64,000 nucleotides of DNA, taken from Galbula dea. Taxonomy: Eukaryota > Chordata > Aves > Piciformes > Galbulidae. The notes beneath the pieces are model-generated. The model had not been told where the DNA came from and searched no databases. It saw only the letters and a list, made by a program, of their open reading frames with translations. Position 1 is the first letter of the stretch. Each line of letters begins with the position of its first letter. Below are positions 37,701 through 50,036 of this stretch, one piece after another. The stretch spans positions 2,295,603 through 2,359,602 of the forward strand of contig VWZX01004666.1 in NCBI GenBank assembly GCA_013399015.1, read 5' to 3'. The position numbers and the translations under genes were made by a program.

Positions 37701-40700
37701 TTGGATCCAGTTTCCACACTCTAGCATAAAAACAGACCTCTGAAAAGAAAGCAGTATTGTATCCTTCTATAAACGGTGGGCCAAGCAGAGAAGAGCCACT
37801 TCACCCATGAGTGATAAAAATAGGAAGAATTTAAGTGATTTTCATGAAATAGGGGCTTAGCCTACAAAGGGGCTTGGAGGCATGGAGACTTTAGCGATTT
37901 GGGGGCAAAATGATAGAGCTTTGCCTTGAAGTCAGCCTGAGACTGCGGAAAACAATTCTGAAATTACTTGCTGGCTTCAGGTTATCCTTTGTGTTGGGAA
38001 GGGGATGTTTCAGCTGTCTTCTGGGGCTACTGAAATATCTCAGCCTTCAGAGCTGCCTATATTCCAGCGTTGGACATGTGTGTAAATTGTGACAAATAAG
38101 ACAAGATTTACAGAGGAAGAAGTGCTGTGCTAGTGCAGTGATGGAGGTAGTAAAGTTTCTTCCTGGACACGCAAGGACTTTTGGGGTTTCTCAGGCTCTT
38201 AAATCACTAGCCCACCTTGAGAAGAGAAAACTGCTCATTTGGGTATGTCTGAGTGTTCATGCAACAGCACTTGCATGTGTGCAAGGGCAGTCTGGGGTTA
38301 ACAAAAGATTTCTGAGAATTCCCAAGCATGACCAGTTTGTCCTCTGCTAAACCTAGAAAGTGGGAACAGTGTTGGTATGAAGATCTACTACTCAGGAGTA
38401 ATACTTCAGCTTTTTTGTGTAACATACTGTAATGAAGATTATTAAGGCTGCCTTCACAACCTCCAAGTCCAATCCTTTTCTATTTTATTATGATTTAAAC
38501 TTTCTGATCCCACATTTGGCTTTGAAAATCTCAGTTCGTAGGTCAGAAACACCGCAGAGATTTGTAACAACTTACTCCTTGCCATAGGCTTTGTCCACAG
38601 ACAGACACAGATCAATGGAGTGGGACTCAAATTATGGATGCAGGCCAATGACCATCACTTTGAACCTTCCAAACCTTGGGACACCACCACAATGTATGTG
38701 AGAACCACAGCAGCAGATCCATCTGGCAGAACACGCACAGGCCAGTCTTATTGCATGAAAGCTTCATCCTATTGCTTTTGTTACACTGAGACTTCTAGGG
38801 AATACCATATTAGAGCAGTGATTTGATCTTCAAGAGCTGGACCATGCAAGATGCAAAACAAGCCAGCACAATTCCTCTTCAACACACAAGCAAATGAATA
38901 TGAAATGCAGGCATATATTCAGTTGCCCAGCATGGCAGGCAGAGGGCTCAACAATACAGGTTGTTGAAGACAGCCATTACAGCATTAGCCACAGTTGTGG
39001 GGATCTTTATACTAATTTCCTTCTCTGAGCACTAAAGAAATAATTTTTTTCTTTTTCTTGCCTTTTTTTTTCCAGTTTCTATCCAGGTCAACATTCAAAG
39101 ACCCAAAAACTAGTGAAGAACAGAGTAAAATTTGAGCTGAAGTCTAAACCAACAAGTCAATGAAGACATAGGTCAATATGGAAGTGTCATCCAATCCCTT
39201 GTGCTCACATGCCAGCTGAAAAAGAGCCAGGGAAGGATTTGGCCTTCAGTCTGCTGGTGTTTGTACTCCATCAGCCCTTTGCAAGTCACGGCAGTAAGTG
39301 TGGTCCTCAAAGCCCAATGGTTTAGAAGAGAGAGCTATTCCCAGAATGTCTTTTGGAAGCAGCAAAGTTGCAGCTTTAGATTGATGTTCATTTTTATTTT
39401 GTGATCATAGCTAATTAAAAGAAACTAATAGAAACATAGCCAGATGCAAAAGTTTATTAGAAAAGCAGCATTGTAGTTTAATTATGCCACTATGTTGTGT
39501 ATGACACAAAGCCCACTGAAATCTGAATACTTGATGATCTCTGGAATTTGACTAAGAGCTCTTTGGCCTTAGGGAGAGACTTGACAGTTACTAATCTACA
39601 TATGCTGAAAATCTCTATGTAGCAGGGGCCCCATGAGGGTCTTTAATCGCTCTGTAAACTTCAAACTGGAGTGTTCTTCAGTTGAAAAAAACAAGATGCT
39701 GCCTTCAAGCTAAAGAAAAGTGGTAGTTGACATGTTTATTAAATATCCCCAGGCCCCAAAGTACGGCAGGGTGGAAGGTTTTCTGGGCTGAAGAGGTTCT
39801 AAATGCAGCATCAGACTTATTCAAGAGAGGACAATTCTGCATGAATGCTCAGGTGGAACTATGGCATGGTGGATCCAGGAAAACGTTCTGCAGAAATATC
39901 TTCACAATTCCAAACCATAATTCTATTCTCTTTCTTCCACAGCTCTTTTTGCCACATTTCCTTGAGCTTTATGACCCCACACACAAAATGTCCACATGGT
40001 TTTTGTGGAAGTGGGCAGTGGGTTTTACAAGGTGTTGACCTGAGCTTTTTCAAAAGCAAAATGTGTGATGTTTGCCTTACTGTTGCATGATGGTAAGCAG
40101 TGAGTTTTGTCCATGTATCTGGCAGAGGAGGGATTTCTATCCTCGAAGGTACCTTCAGTGCAGGACTTGAATTTATGCCAGAAATTCTAGTAGGTCTCAC
40201 TCAAAATGTAGCTGCAGGAAAACTGATTGTTTTATAGGAGTACCGATAGCTTCATATTCCTTCCCTTTAATTTACAGACTGACAAAAGCCCACACTTTAA
40301 TGATGAAGGTTACTTGTGTGTTATGGACAGCACAGAAGGTTATTCTGGCTCATTCTCCTTGTTGCTCTATTGACTTGATGATGTTGGCTTTGGTGTTTAC
40401 CTTGTACATTGTCATAATCACCAATTATGACATTCTGACAGTTATGAAATTCTGATTGCTTCATTTCTCATTTTATTTCTTTGTATTTCAGGAATGTCTA
40501 GAGTTATCCTCCTGCTGCCATGAGGGTTCACCACCCCTACTCACCTGGTCACAGAACACAGAGAAAGAAACAACACTAACCCCTCCAGAAGCCATATGGC
40601 ACAGCAGCATCAGTCTTGGTGAGAGCTTTTACAAAGAGCTTTATCATTTCTGGGAAGCAGAAGGAATAGACAAAGCTTGGACTGCACCCTAATGGCATGT

Positions 40701-42862
40701 GCAGCACTTAGTATTAGAGGAACACCTTGCCTTGCAATGAAGTTGATCAGGAAATAATTGGAGGGAATAAATCTGGAAAAGCCCAGTGCCAGCTTCATTC
40801 TAGGCTCAAATGACACAATCCAAACCTTTGAATTTGGGAAGGGAGAGTGTTATCGATGCAATACGTTAAACAACCTTAACTCCAGTGAACAATGGCACCA
40901 CTATAACACTTGTTTATTAGTAAAATGCGTCTGATCTCAAAGGCCTGCATGACAAGTTCATTACATATCAATTTAATTAGCTGATTTACATTTAATTTAC
41001 ATTTCAATTAATGTCTTTAGCAACAAAACGTTGCCTTAATAGGGTAATTGCCTGTTAGGCAATATGTAAAAGAATAAATAGTCACATTCTGAGGAAGAAT
41101 TCCTATTTTCAATTTTTTATTACCATAAATAACCTAAATAATTATTGCTCTTAAGGGGCCACATCCCAGTTCCCTTCTGGGCCTAATTATAAAGACTTAG
41201 TACCTCATTAAGCAAAATGGTTTTGGAGTCACAGAAAAGGATTACTCTAATCGTGACTCATTAGTTTCAACAAAAGAGGGGAAAACTGCAGAAGTCGGCA
41301 CATTTCACCAAATTATTCTTGTGGTCCATAAGCAGCAGCACATTTGAGTAGTGGCTGTTACAGCTGTGTAGGCGTTTCTGTCACAAAGCCCTATTTTCAG
41401 AAGGGGTTTTTTTGTGTAACTTTGGACATTAAAGGAGTCATGTCCAATTGGAAAAGCTGGCACGTGCACCTCTGGCATAAAGCAAGAAGCTTGAGCAAAC
41501 TTTTGTTTTTCTGTTCCCTGAAAGCTCATCTTTTTCCCGTGTGGCCACATGCACGGCGGCTTGGTTTGAGGCTGTAATATAGAATTCATCTTCTTCTACC
41601 ACACCAGAAGGGTTGCCTTCATCAGCATAATCTATCCCAGTGCAGAGAAAATGGACATGTCTTTCAGGATTTGTTTGAACTCAGTGATGCTTTATCACAG
41701 AGCTCCTTGCTAGTAACAAGAAAGTAAAAATTGACAGCAGGCTTGGGTGTGACCAGTCTGCGACTTTAAGTCTGGTAGTGTTAGATCCAAATCACTGTGA
41801 CAGTGGGATGTAAATCACTGATCTCATAGACACTCACTCTGCTGGTTTAAATTTGTTCCAAAATTGTGGCAGATATGGCATGGTGCTGGTGTGTTTTATG
41901 CTACATTAGGCATTGACTCTGTGCTAGTCTAACATTATACTGGATCCAGCATCATCTGTCCTTCAGCAACCAGTGCAAAGCCAGTGTTAAAGCATTAAGC
42001 TGGCACAAACTCTGTGTCAGGAGGTCTGCTGAACGTGTCTGTGCTTTGTTTGGATGAAGTTTATTCTAGTGGTAATCAGCGGTGCAGAGATCCAGAACTG
42101 ATGACTGGAACTAAGGCATTGATTGTGTTTGCTTAAAATGATGTCTTGTAAGGAAATAAGAACAAAGTGATTAAGATTTTGTTTAGCAAATAACAAATTC
42201 ATAATGTTCTAGGAATATAGAGAGCTTTTTAAAAGAAAGGGTTTAACTAGTGACAAAACAGTCTTTTCATAGAGTGTTAGTTTTCTCTTTAACATTTAGT
42301 GATGATTCATATGTAAAAGAAACCAAACTTGAAGACCCTGCTATTCTTTCATACATTGCAAATGAAGCCAAAGCTAGAAATAGGATTGCTTTTAATGGTA
42401 GTGTTGCTTCTAAGAACACAAAATTGACACCGTAGAAATGTTAACAGATCCTTCATCTCTCAGAGCTGTACGGAGTGCCCCTACCCTTGCAGTCCAGCCA
42501 TTCTGCTCTAATGTCTATTGAAGTCAGCAGTGGCTTTAGTGGATTTTGGAACTCATCTTCAACCCCAAGGTCTTCAGGCACCTCAAGGCTGTGATGCAAA
42601 CGCTGTCCCATACTGTGCCAGATTCTTACCTGGTGTAACTCACCCAACTCCAGAGGTAATTCACATAGACTATGTACCTGGACAAATTTATTGCCAAATA
42701 CTGGGCAAGTTCAATTCTCTAGTGCTTCATCTCCTATAAAAGGGTGCTCTATGTATATACCAGTAAGACAGTGAAAAAGAAATCGTGTGGGAGTCACTTT
42801 CTTCTAATACTACATGCATCCTTTCATTAGGATAAGGAAAACAGTCCTGTCTTTACAGACAA

Positions 42863-42880
42863 AGAGAGAGAGAGAGAGAG
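42863..42880. repeat. (AG)9 microsatellite
   Basis: Nine AG units, directly visible in the intergenic region. Confidence 0.95.
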
Positions 42881-45087
42881 AAGCTTCCACTTCCAGAAAA
42901 ATGTCTTATTACCTTCAGAAGTTAATTGCTTAGGACTCCGATGTATCTCCTGGTATTGTGTATTTTTGCTCCTATAAGTGATGGATCTGGAATTCTCTTC
43001 TGAGCTACTAACTCAATTTTGCTTTTTAAAGCTCATTTAAAACCTTTCCTACATTCCTGTGTCTGTGATTAACACTAATCCACTCTACCCTTTCTTTTCC
43101 TACTGCTTCTTATATTCACCCCTTGCTGCAGACTGCAATAATTCTAATTGGCATCCGCTCTTCTTTCTGGGTTTCCATTTTTTTTCTTTCTTCCTGCTCC
43201 ATTTTCTCTCTGTTGATATCTGGGCTTCTCTGTGCAATCCTGTTATACTTTCTAGCCCAGATCTGCCTAGTGCTGTAAAGGATTTGATGATTTTCTTTAG
43301 GAAGGACTCTAATAATAGCCCCAATCTTGCCTCTTTACAAATCTTCCTTACAATGAAAAAAAAAAAGTTCTGCCCTCCAGAGTGAATTCCATTGAAACCC
43401 AAAAGTTCTTATTAAAAAAAAAAAATCCCTCTCTGTTCCTGATGGACTGCAAAAATTTTAAAGGAGTAATGTTATAACTTATGGGGAATTTGGGCACAGA
43501 TCTCTGAGCTCCCTACTAGAACCCCCCTAGCTTCAGCTATTATTTAAAGAAAGTGTTTGTTTCCTTCTCTAATACAAGGAACTACAGTTTATAACAGGAA
43601 AACAAGCCAGCCAGAAAGTCTTTAAGATTCTCTAGTGACTTTGCTGTTGTCAATCAAATTAACATGGAAGATGCTCACACACTGCTACTTTAATAGGCAG
43701 AGGGACAAACCTTCCAATACACTGCAGAGAGGCTTCTGAAAAACAAGCAGCAAGATGCCATCTGAGCTGGATGAGGCTAGCAGAAGTCAGAGCCTAGGAC
43801 TATAAAGGGGTGTGATGGATTTCAAGCTTTAACTGTCATTTCAAGTGGCCTATGCCAAAACTGTGATTTCTCAGCCCCTATTCAGCTGCTGCCTCAGCCT
43901 TGCTACCCAAAGGTGAAGCTTTTCCCCCTGGAGACAGGTGTCTGATGCTCACTTCCTGGATATGCTCAGAAATCACTCATTTAAGACAACTCTGAGAAGC
44001 CTGGAGCCACGCTGTGCCTTTGCTCTCAGGGCCTCAGAAGCCAGCACTTCTTGCTGCCCTCCCAGCATCTCCCACTGCAATGTCCAGGTGCAGCAATGCA
44101 CAAGCTCCACAGCTCCTTTCCTCTCTCCTCTGCTCAGTAAGCAGCACTTTATGTGCTTTACACTTCATGTGCTTTACAGAGTCACAATGTTTACAGACAG
44201 AGCATTCTGTTAGACTGAGCAGCTTCCTGTATATCACAGACCATTAGACACTGTTGTCACTCTTCTTTTTGTTTGATTAAAATATATTGTGTTTTGGCTA
44301 AGTATTTCTTCAGTCAGCTCCTTGTTTTCCTTTAGTATTACCAGAGAGTGGAGAATTCACTTTCCTTTCTGATAGATTGTTCTAGTGCTTACTCATTTTC
44401 TCTGTTATGCTATAATGCCCAACATCTAATTCAAACTTTACTAGCTTCAGCTTCTAGCAACTGCCTCTTGCTAAGCTGTTCCTAGTTACATTAAAGATCC
44501 ATGTAGTATGCTGCATTTTTCAACACGAAGGTACTGTCCACTGTAATTAAACCACAGCTTTTGGTTTTCTGCTCAGGCCACTGCTATTGCTGCTCGGCTA
44601 CCTTTCCATGAGGGGAGGTTCTTCAGTGCAGAATGCAGGTGCCCCTTTGTACACTTCCAGGAGCTGCTCTGAATTACTGCAGGACTAGAGTTGTTGTCAC
44701 TGAGATGGCAGAAGAATGGACAAGAAGAGTTGGTAACTACTGCTTCCTCCATGACTATCGTCTTGAGTTGCTTTCCCAACTCGACAATGTTCTTTTCTTT
44801 GCTTTTTAAATACAAAGCTGTGCATACATAAGGAATAAAAAGCTCTAATTTATTCTGCAAAAGCGTTCATCAAGTGAGAGACAGGACTCTAGGAAAAGAT
44901 TAAGAGCTTACATTTTTCATTTGACTCATTTCACATAAAATTTCATAGAGGATAAAATGATGGGAGGCAAAGAAGCAATGATATTTCTGTTTTATCTCTG
45001 TCTAAGGACTATAAATCTTTCTGAAGTATCATTAATTATAGCAGCACCATTCACAATGCTATTGTTAAGGGTCTATCAGCAGTCCCA

Positions 45088-45117
45088 TTATAAACCCCTA
45101 TTTTCAGGGGTTTATAA
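45088..45117. repeat. perfect 11-bp inverted repeat (hairpin)
   Basis: The left arm TTATAAACCCC and right arm GGGGTTTATAA are exact reverse complements around an 8-nt loop (TATTTTCA). No run of T or other element explains it. Confidence 0.9.
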
Positions 45118-48100
45118 CTTTGTTAGAAGAATTTTGTTTCAGGCAAAAACTTCACTGGAGTAATGCCTCCACTCAAGACAATTTTTAAACATGTAGAACA
45201 GAAAAGGAAGGTGTATTCTTTTGAACTGAGCAAGGGAGAGCCCAAGAACTTTCTAGGGGTACAAAGCTAATGCTGTCTTGGCTGATTGTATCTCTACCAT
45301 TTGTGAACTCATATGACTGTACTCATAGAAGTTACCTCTCATATGAATTTAGATAATTCCTTTACAACACAAGGTTCCAATTACTACAACTGAATTCAAG
45401 ATCTGGAATATTCCTCCAATGGCTGTAATTAAAGCAGATTTGATTTCTTCTTCAGCTGCAGTGTCAATAAAGAATTTAGCAGTCTTAGAAAATTACTTAC
45501 ATTTTAAGAAAAAATCAGTGTCTTTAGGTAGCTTGCCTTTGTTTTGGTTTTTGTTTGTTTTTTCAAGTTGCAGGCATGACAGACATTAAGAGTCAGTGAA
45601 GTTAATTCACATTCACCAAAGAGAATATTGGCTTAGCAGTAAGACAGAGGAATTGCTCTGTCATGGCTAAGCCATAGTGAAATGCTAGAGAGGCATTGAG
45701 TTTCTCCAGATGCGTGTAGTGAAAAGAGCTCTTCAATAGGCACTAGTGAGACAGTGAGGGCACAGGGAAGAAAGGTCACTACTTCACCTCTGTAACAACA
45801 CATGCAGGTGACCTTTTGCCTGTAGCAACTTGTAGGTTCATCAAGGAAGCCAGAGAGCTCTGCCAAGTAGTGTCCTTGCATGTTAGGAAAGAGCAAGGCG
45901 CTCAATAAGACAAATGCTAACTTCTGTGCAACTTTTTTTTCTGCTCTAAAGTAGAAAGATTAGATGAAAATTTATTTTGTGGAGAGTGTGCTGACACTCT
46001 CAGGTAATCTCCATCCTCTGTCCTCATCAATAATCCAACACTCTACCTCCCCTGTTACATTATTGTCTGCAGTAATACAATTCACTTTGGTCCCCTTAGA
46101 TCCTATTAGAATCTCTCATTGCAAACCTTTGTACAGGAACTGACTTTTGTGAATTGCACATTTAGCCTAGGAGTGAGTGAGAAGATCAAAATAAGTAATG
46201 TATGTGGGTATTGTCCTATGGGGTCCCTAAAGCACTCTGATTCTGCTTGAACACCATGGAACATGTCTTATGACAATGAGTTCCACTATCTAAAGTACTT
46301 TCTTCTATCAGTTTTGATTGTGTTGTCTTTTAATTTCATCATATCTCTTTTGAAAGGATAAACAGGCATAAATAAATACAAGAATCCATTTCTACACATT
46401 ACTCAATCCCTTATGCACCTCTTCTGTAGAACATCTTATTTTTCTCCTCTCCAAAGTAAAACAGTCTTAATGTTTTGATTGTTTGCCTTTTCTAATATGA
46501 AAATCTTTCCATATCTCATAATTTGTTGCTGTTATTTGAGCAAGTGTCTTCCTGGAATTCTCCACAGTTGTTAATGACAAGACAATTGTACACAGTGATG
46601 ATAACTAAATAAAGGGCTCGAAGTGCAGTACAGCAGAGGTCTCTTATGGATGCTCTGCGAACGTCAGGGGCTTGAAGGAGGCAGAAAAGGCTCTCTGACA
46701 GCACACATAAGAAGTGCAGTAGAGGGTGGAGAACTGTGGAAAGCTCCTTTATTTCCCTCATTCTTATTGCCAGAATGACTGTGCAATGATACTTTGCACA
46801 CAATATAATGCTTACTAAGTTCAAGGAGAAAAACATTCTTTGGCTTCTTGGTCAAAAGTGAATCACTGACAAACGCAGTGATGTTAGGCTTGCTCTCTGA
46901 TCTCCAGTCTTATGTGATCTGTCTAATCCACAGTATTTTTTATTCTGAACTTCAGAATATTGACTCTTTGCAAACCTGACTCTTCTCATTTTTCCCACTT
47001 TACCTATTTTGTATTATACTTCAATACATTGAAACCCCTGAGGCCTGACCTCCTTGAGCACTGCAACAATACTGTATAAAACTTGTCACAATTACCTTAA
47101 ACCAATGCAGTCTCACCGTTTTGGCAGTTACACCATGTTTACAATGACAGAAACAAGAAGAGAATTGAATATTTTGATGACATCAGGGTTCTTCCATAGC
47201 AGGCATGTTGGAGGGTCTGGGGGACTTAAAAAGATGAAACTTTTAAATGGAGGAGATTAAAAAAATTTTAACATAATGCAGAGCTGTCATCTAGGCTCTT
47301 TTATTACATGGGACTGAGCATAAGTAGCATTACAAGAAGATTACTTTTGTAAAAGCAAAGGAATTCATGCACTTTCCCAGCAAGGAAACATTAAAACAGC
47401 TAAAACCTCAGGTCTATTAAAGCAGCATTCACTTTTTGTGGCTTTGCTTATCAATTTTGCTTATTAGCAACTACATTTGTGATGAAAGTCAGGGGTTCAC
47501 CTCACTGTCCCCCAAATTCCACCATTATTGTTCCCACAGTGTAAATGTAAGACTAAATCATATATTTCACAATAATTAGAAGGTTCAGATGGATCTCACA
47601 CTACTGCACAAAAGTGCTGAAGAGGAAGCATACTGCAGCAGCAGACTTTGTTTCCAAGGCCCAGCAGGGCAGAGTGGCCAAAATCCTGCAGACCAGAGGG
47701 ATGGAGAAGCATCTCTGGGCAGAGTGCATATCCCATATTCTTCCCTATATTTTGCCATAGTCTACACCATATTTTCCCTGGTTTACCACAGAAAAGCACT
47801 GAAATTCATTGCTGCCTTATCACTCCGGAGAAGCTTTCTGTCCTGCCTTGTGCTCTGTTTTTCAAGGGTTATAAAGTACTTCTGTTCCAGGGCACTGCAC
47901 ATGGATATTAAATTTTCATCACAAAAATGATGCCATTTTTAATTTCAGCAATTATCTATCTTCTGTTCTTCTATGGCCACATTTACCATAATAATCTCAT
48001 AATTCACAATCTTTAACACATTATTTATGCCTCCAAAAAGCATGTACGTGAAAGGTACCTGAAAATAAGCAAGAAACTCTTTTAATACTGTTACTATTTG

Positions 48101-48291
48101 ATGCTATGAATCTTTGAGAATTTTTCTCTCATTAACTCTGGAATGCTATTCATAGCTTTGAGACTGATAATGCATAGAAAGTTATTTTATCCAGGTGTTA
48201 ACCCTTCCTTAATAAATGTATTATAGGTTTGCAACTCAAAAATGAGCCTTTTCTGGGCTCTAAATACAGAATCTTGCCCTTTGCTCTGAAC

Positions 48292-48306
48292 AAAAAAAAA
48301 AAAAAA
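48292..48306. repeat. A15 homopolymer
   Basis: Fifteen A followed by a purine-rich stretch. It could be an old poly(A) tail, but no retrocopy was recognised before it. Confidence 0.85.
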
Positions 48307-49349
48307 GGAAAACAAAAAGAAAAAAGAAAGGTTTTGCAGCTGCTACAGAAGTCACATTAATGAAAATAAGGCCTGCATTGTCAGTCATTTATCTGATATC
48401 AAGTAGCAGTAGTGCTATTTAATCCATCTGTATATTTCATTTTTGACTGCACTGGCATATTATGTTCTTTGCAGTTTCCTTAAAAAACAAAACAAAAAAC
48501 CCAACCCACAACATTTGGAGAATGGTGTTTATTTCTAAACCATTTAGCACTAGCTTTATAGATCACTCAGCATGACTTTTCTTTGAAACTGTAAAATTAA
48601 AATAAAGCAAGCCATAGGACTCATTTGAGCCACTGCTCTTTTTTCAAGGCAACTCAAACTGTCCAGTGAGTTTCCTCCCCTCTCTACAGCTGTCCTTATG
48701 AATTTGGAGAGAGTATTTAAACTCCCTCACAGTCTGAGGCTGAAACAGAAACAAAACAGAAAGTCAGACTATTTTGGTGTTGTGTGTGACTCTAAATACT
48801 ACTTAGCAGTCAAGACATAGGGGAATAATGGTAATCAAGATCAGTGGGATAAAATTTGAATCTGTCTAGTAATGAAAGCAGAAATGTAGGCCTGAAAAGC
48901 CAGTTGTAGATATGAGTGTGGAGACAAGCCTCTGTAGATAAGACCAGTCAGAATACATCATACCCACTGCATGTCTCACCTACAGAGGACACTAAAACAA
49001 GATCCTTGAAGAGTCAAAAGAGTCTAGATACCTAAAGGGCAAAAGAAATCATGGAGATTTACTGGATTTTATCTATTTGACTGTGCAGCTGTGTAAAGTT
49101 TGGTTGATGTCTCCCTTTTCTGAAGGGAAGGCTCTCTTGGCGCTTTTCTGTAGGAAGCCCAAGAAGCTGAGATAGACATACCCTCAGCTTTGTGCTCCTT
49201 TTAGGTACCCCACAGAAGCACTCTGCTTATATGTGGCCTCTCTGGTTCCCTGGCCTACACTGGATGCTTTAGCTTTTGCACCAGCAATCCATCTCTCAAC
49301 AGCCATCATTGCAGCTCTCTGTCCTTCAGGAGGGGTTGGAAAGTATGTG

Positions 49350-49618
49350 TTTTGATACACCCCAGCAGCAACACAGGCTGAAGGAAGTGCTGTGCCAGGA
49401 GAGGTTTGGATTAGGTATTGGGAAGAATTTCTTCACTGAGAGGGTTATCAGGCATTGGAATAAGCTGGCCAGGGGGGTGGTGGAATCACCATCCCTCATA
49501 GAGTTCAACACCCACGTAAATTTGATGCTTGAGGACATGGTTTAGGGGTGAGCATGGTGGTGCTGGGTAGACGGTTGGACTCAACCTCAGAGATCCTTTC
49601 CAACCATAATGATTCTAA
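49350..49618 (+). mobile_element. CR1 3' end next to the SPATA6 promoter
   Basis: The C-terminal end of CR1 ORF2 is readable (GLGIGKNFFTERVIRHWNKL, then GVVESPSL, ending at a TAG). It is followed by the CR1 3' UTR (GGTTGGACTC...GATCCTTTCCAACC) and a terminal TGATTCTAAAG. The element is 5'-truncated; the left limit is approximate. It ends some 30-40 bp before the GC-rich island that carries SPATA6 exon 1. Confidence 0.93.
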
Positions 49619-49928
49619 AGCAGGCAGCAGCACCAGAGCTGATGAAGAAGGATGAGAGCAGATGGCCCGGCGGAGAGCAGAGGGCCTAGGCGGGCGAGCC
49701 GGGGCAGCTTGAGAATAGTGAAGGGCACAGGCGATATCCACCACGACTGCGGGCAAACCTCTGACACAGGGCAGTGTGTAAAGAGGCAGGCAAGGACGCG
49801 CAGGACACTATGCGAACGAAGGCTGCCTTAATCCGGCCGGAGAGTGCAGGGCATTGTGGGAAGGCAGAAACGACACTGCAGAGGAAGGAACGACGACCGC
49901 CAAGTCTCCGCACAGTCCTAACTGGCGA

Positions 49929-49946
49929 NNNNNNNNNNNNNNNNNN
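49929..49946. other. assembly gap of 18 N
   Basis: Eighteen N directly border a GC-rich hexanucleotide repeat, a typical failure point in assembly. The gap size may not reflect the true missing length. Confidence 0.98.
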
Positions 49947-49984
49947 CCCGGCCCCGGCCCCGGCCCCGGCCCCGGCCCCGGCCC
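49947..49984. repeat. CCCCGG (GGGGCC on the other strand) hexanucleotide repeat
   Basis: Thirty-eight bases, just over six units of CCCCGG, are uninterrupted from the gap to 5 bases before the SPATA6 ATG. The unit equals that of the C9orf72 repeat on the opposite strand; this is a likeness in sequence only. In the SPATA6 frame it reads as alternating Gly and Pro. The true number of units is unknown because the left end is in the gap. Confidence 0.97.
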
Positions 49985-49988
49985 GTCC

Positions 49989-50036
49989 ATGCCACGGAAA
50001 GCGCTGTTCTGCGTCCTGGAGCTTGACGTCCGCCTG
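49989..50036 (+). CDS. SPATA6: SPATA6 coding exon 1
   Basis: Sixteen codons, MPRKALFCVLELDVRL, with donor GTGAGT in phase 0. The start aligns with the known SPATA6 start (MPK...). Its context is weak, with T at -3 and C at +4. The same frame stays open upstream through the CCCCGG repeat to an ATG at 49854 if the gap length is right, but family comparison favours 49989. Confidence 0.88.

Larger units (their letters stand above)
34779..49349. other. intergenic region between AGBL4 and SPATA6, right part
   Basis: No gene was recognised. It holds (AG)9 at 42863-42880, A-runs at 43356-43366, 43414-43425 and 48292-48306, and a perfect hairpin at 45088-45117. A possible conserved regulatory block lies near 40.96-41.25 kb. 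An exon-like frame at 42298-42435 is discussed under findings. Confidence 0.6.

Noticed and set aside
40492..40692. Frame after a strong acceptor-like TTTGTATTTCAG at about 40491
   Set aside because: In AGBL4 phase it meets a stop after three codons, and the open frame there has no family resemblance.
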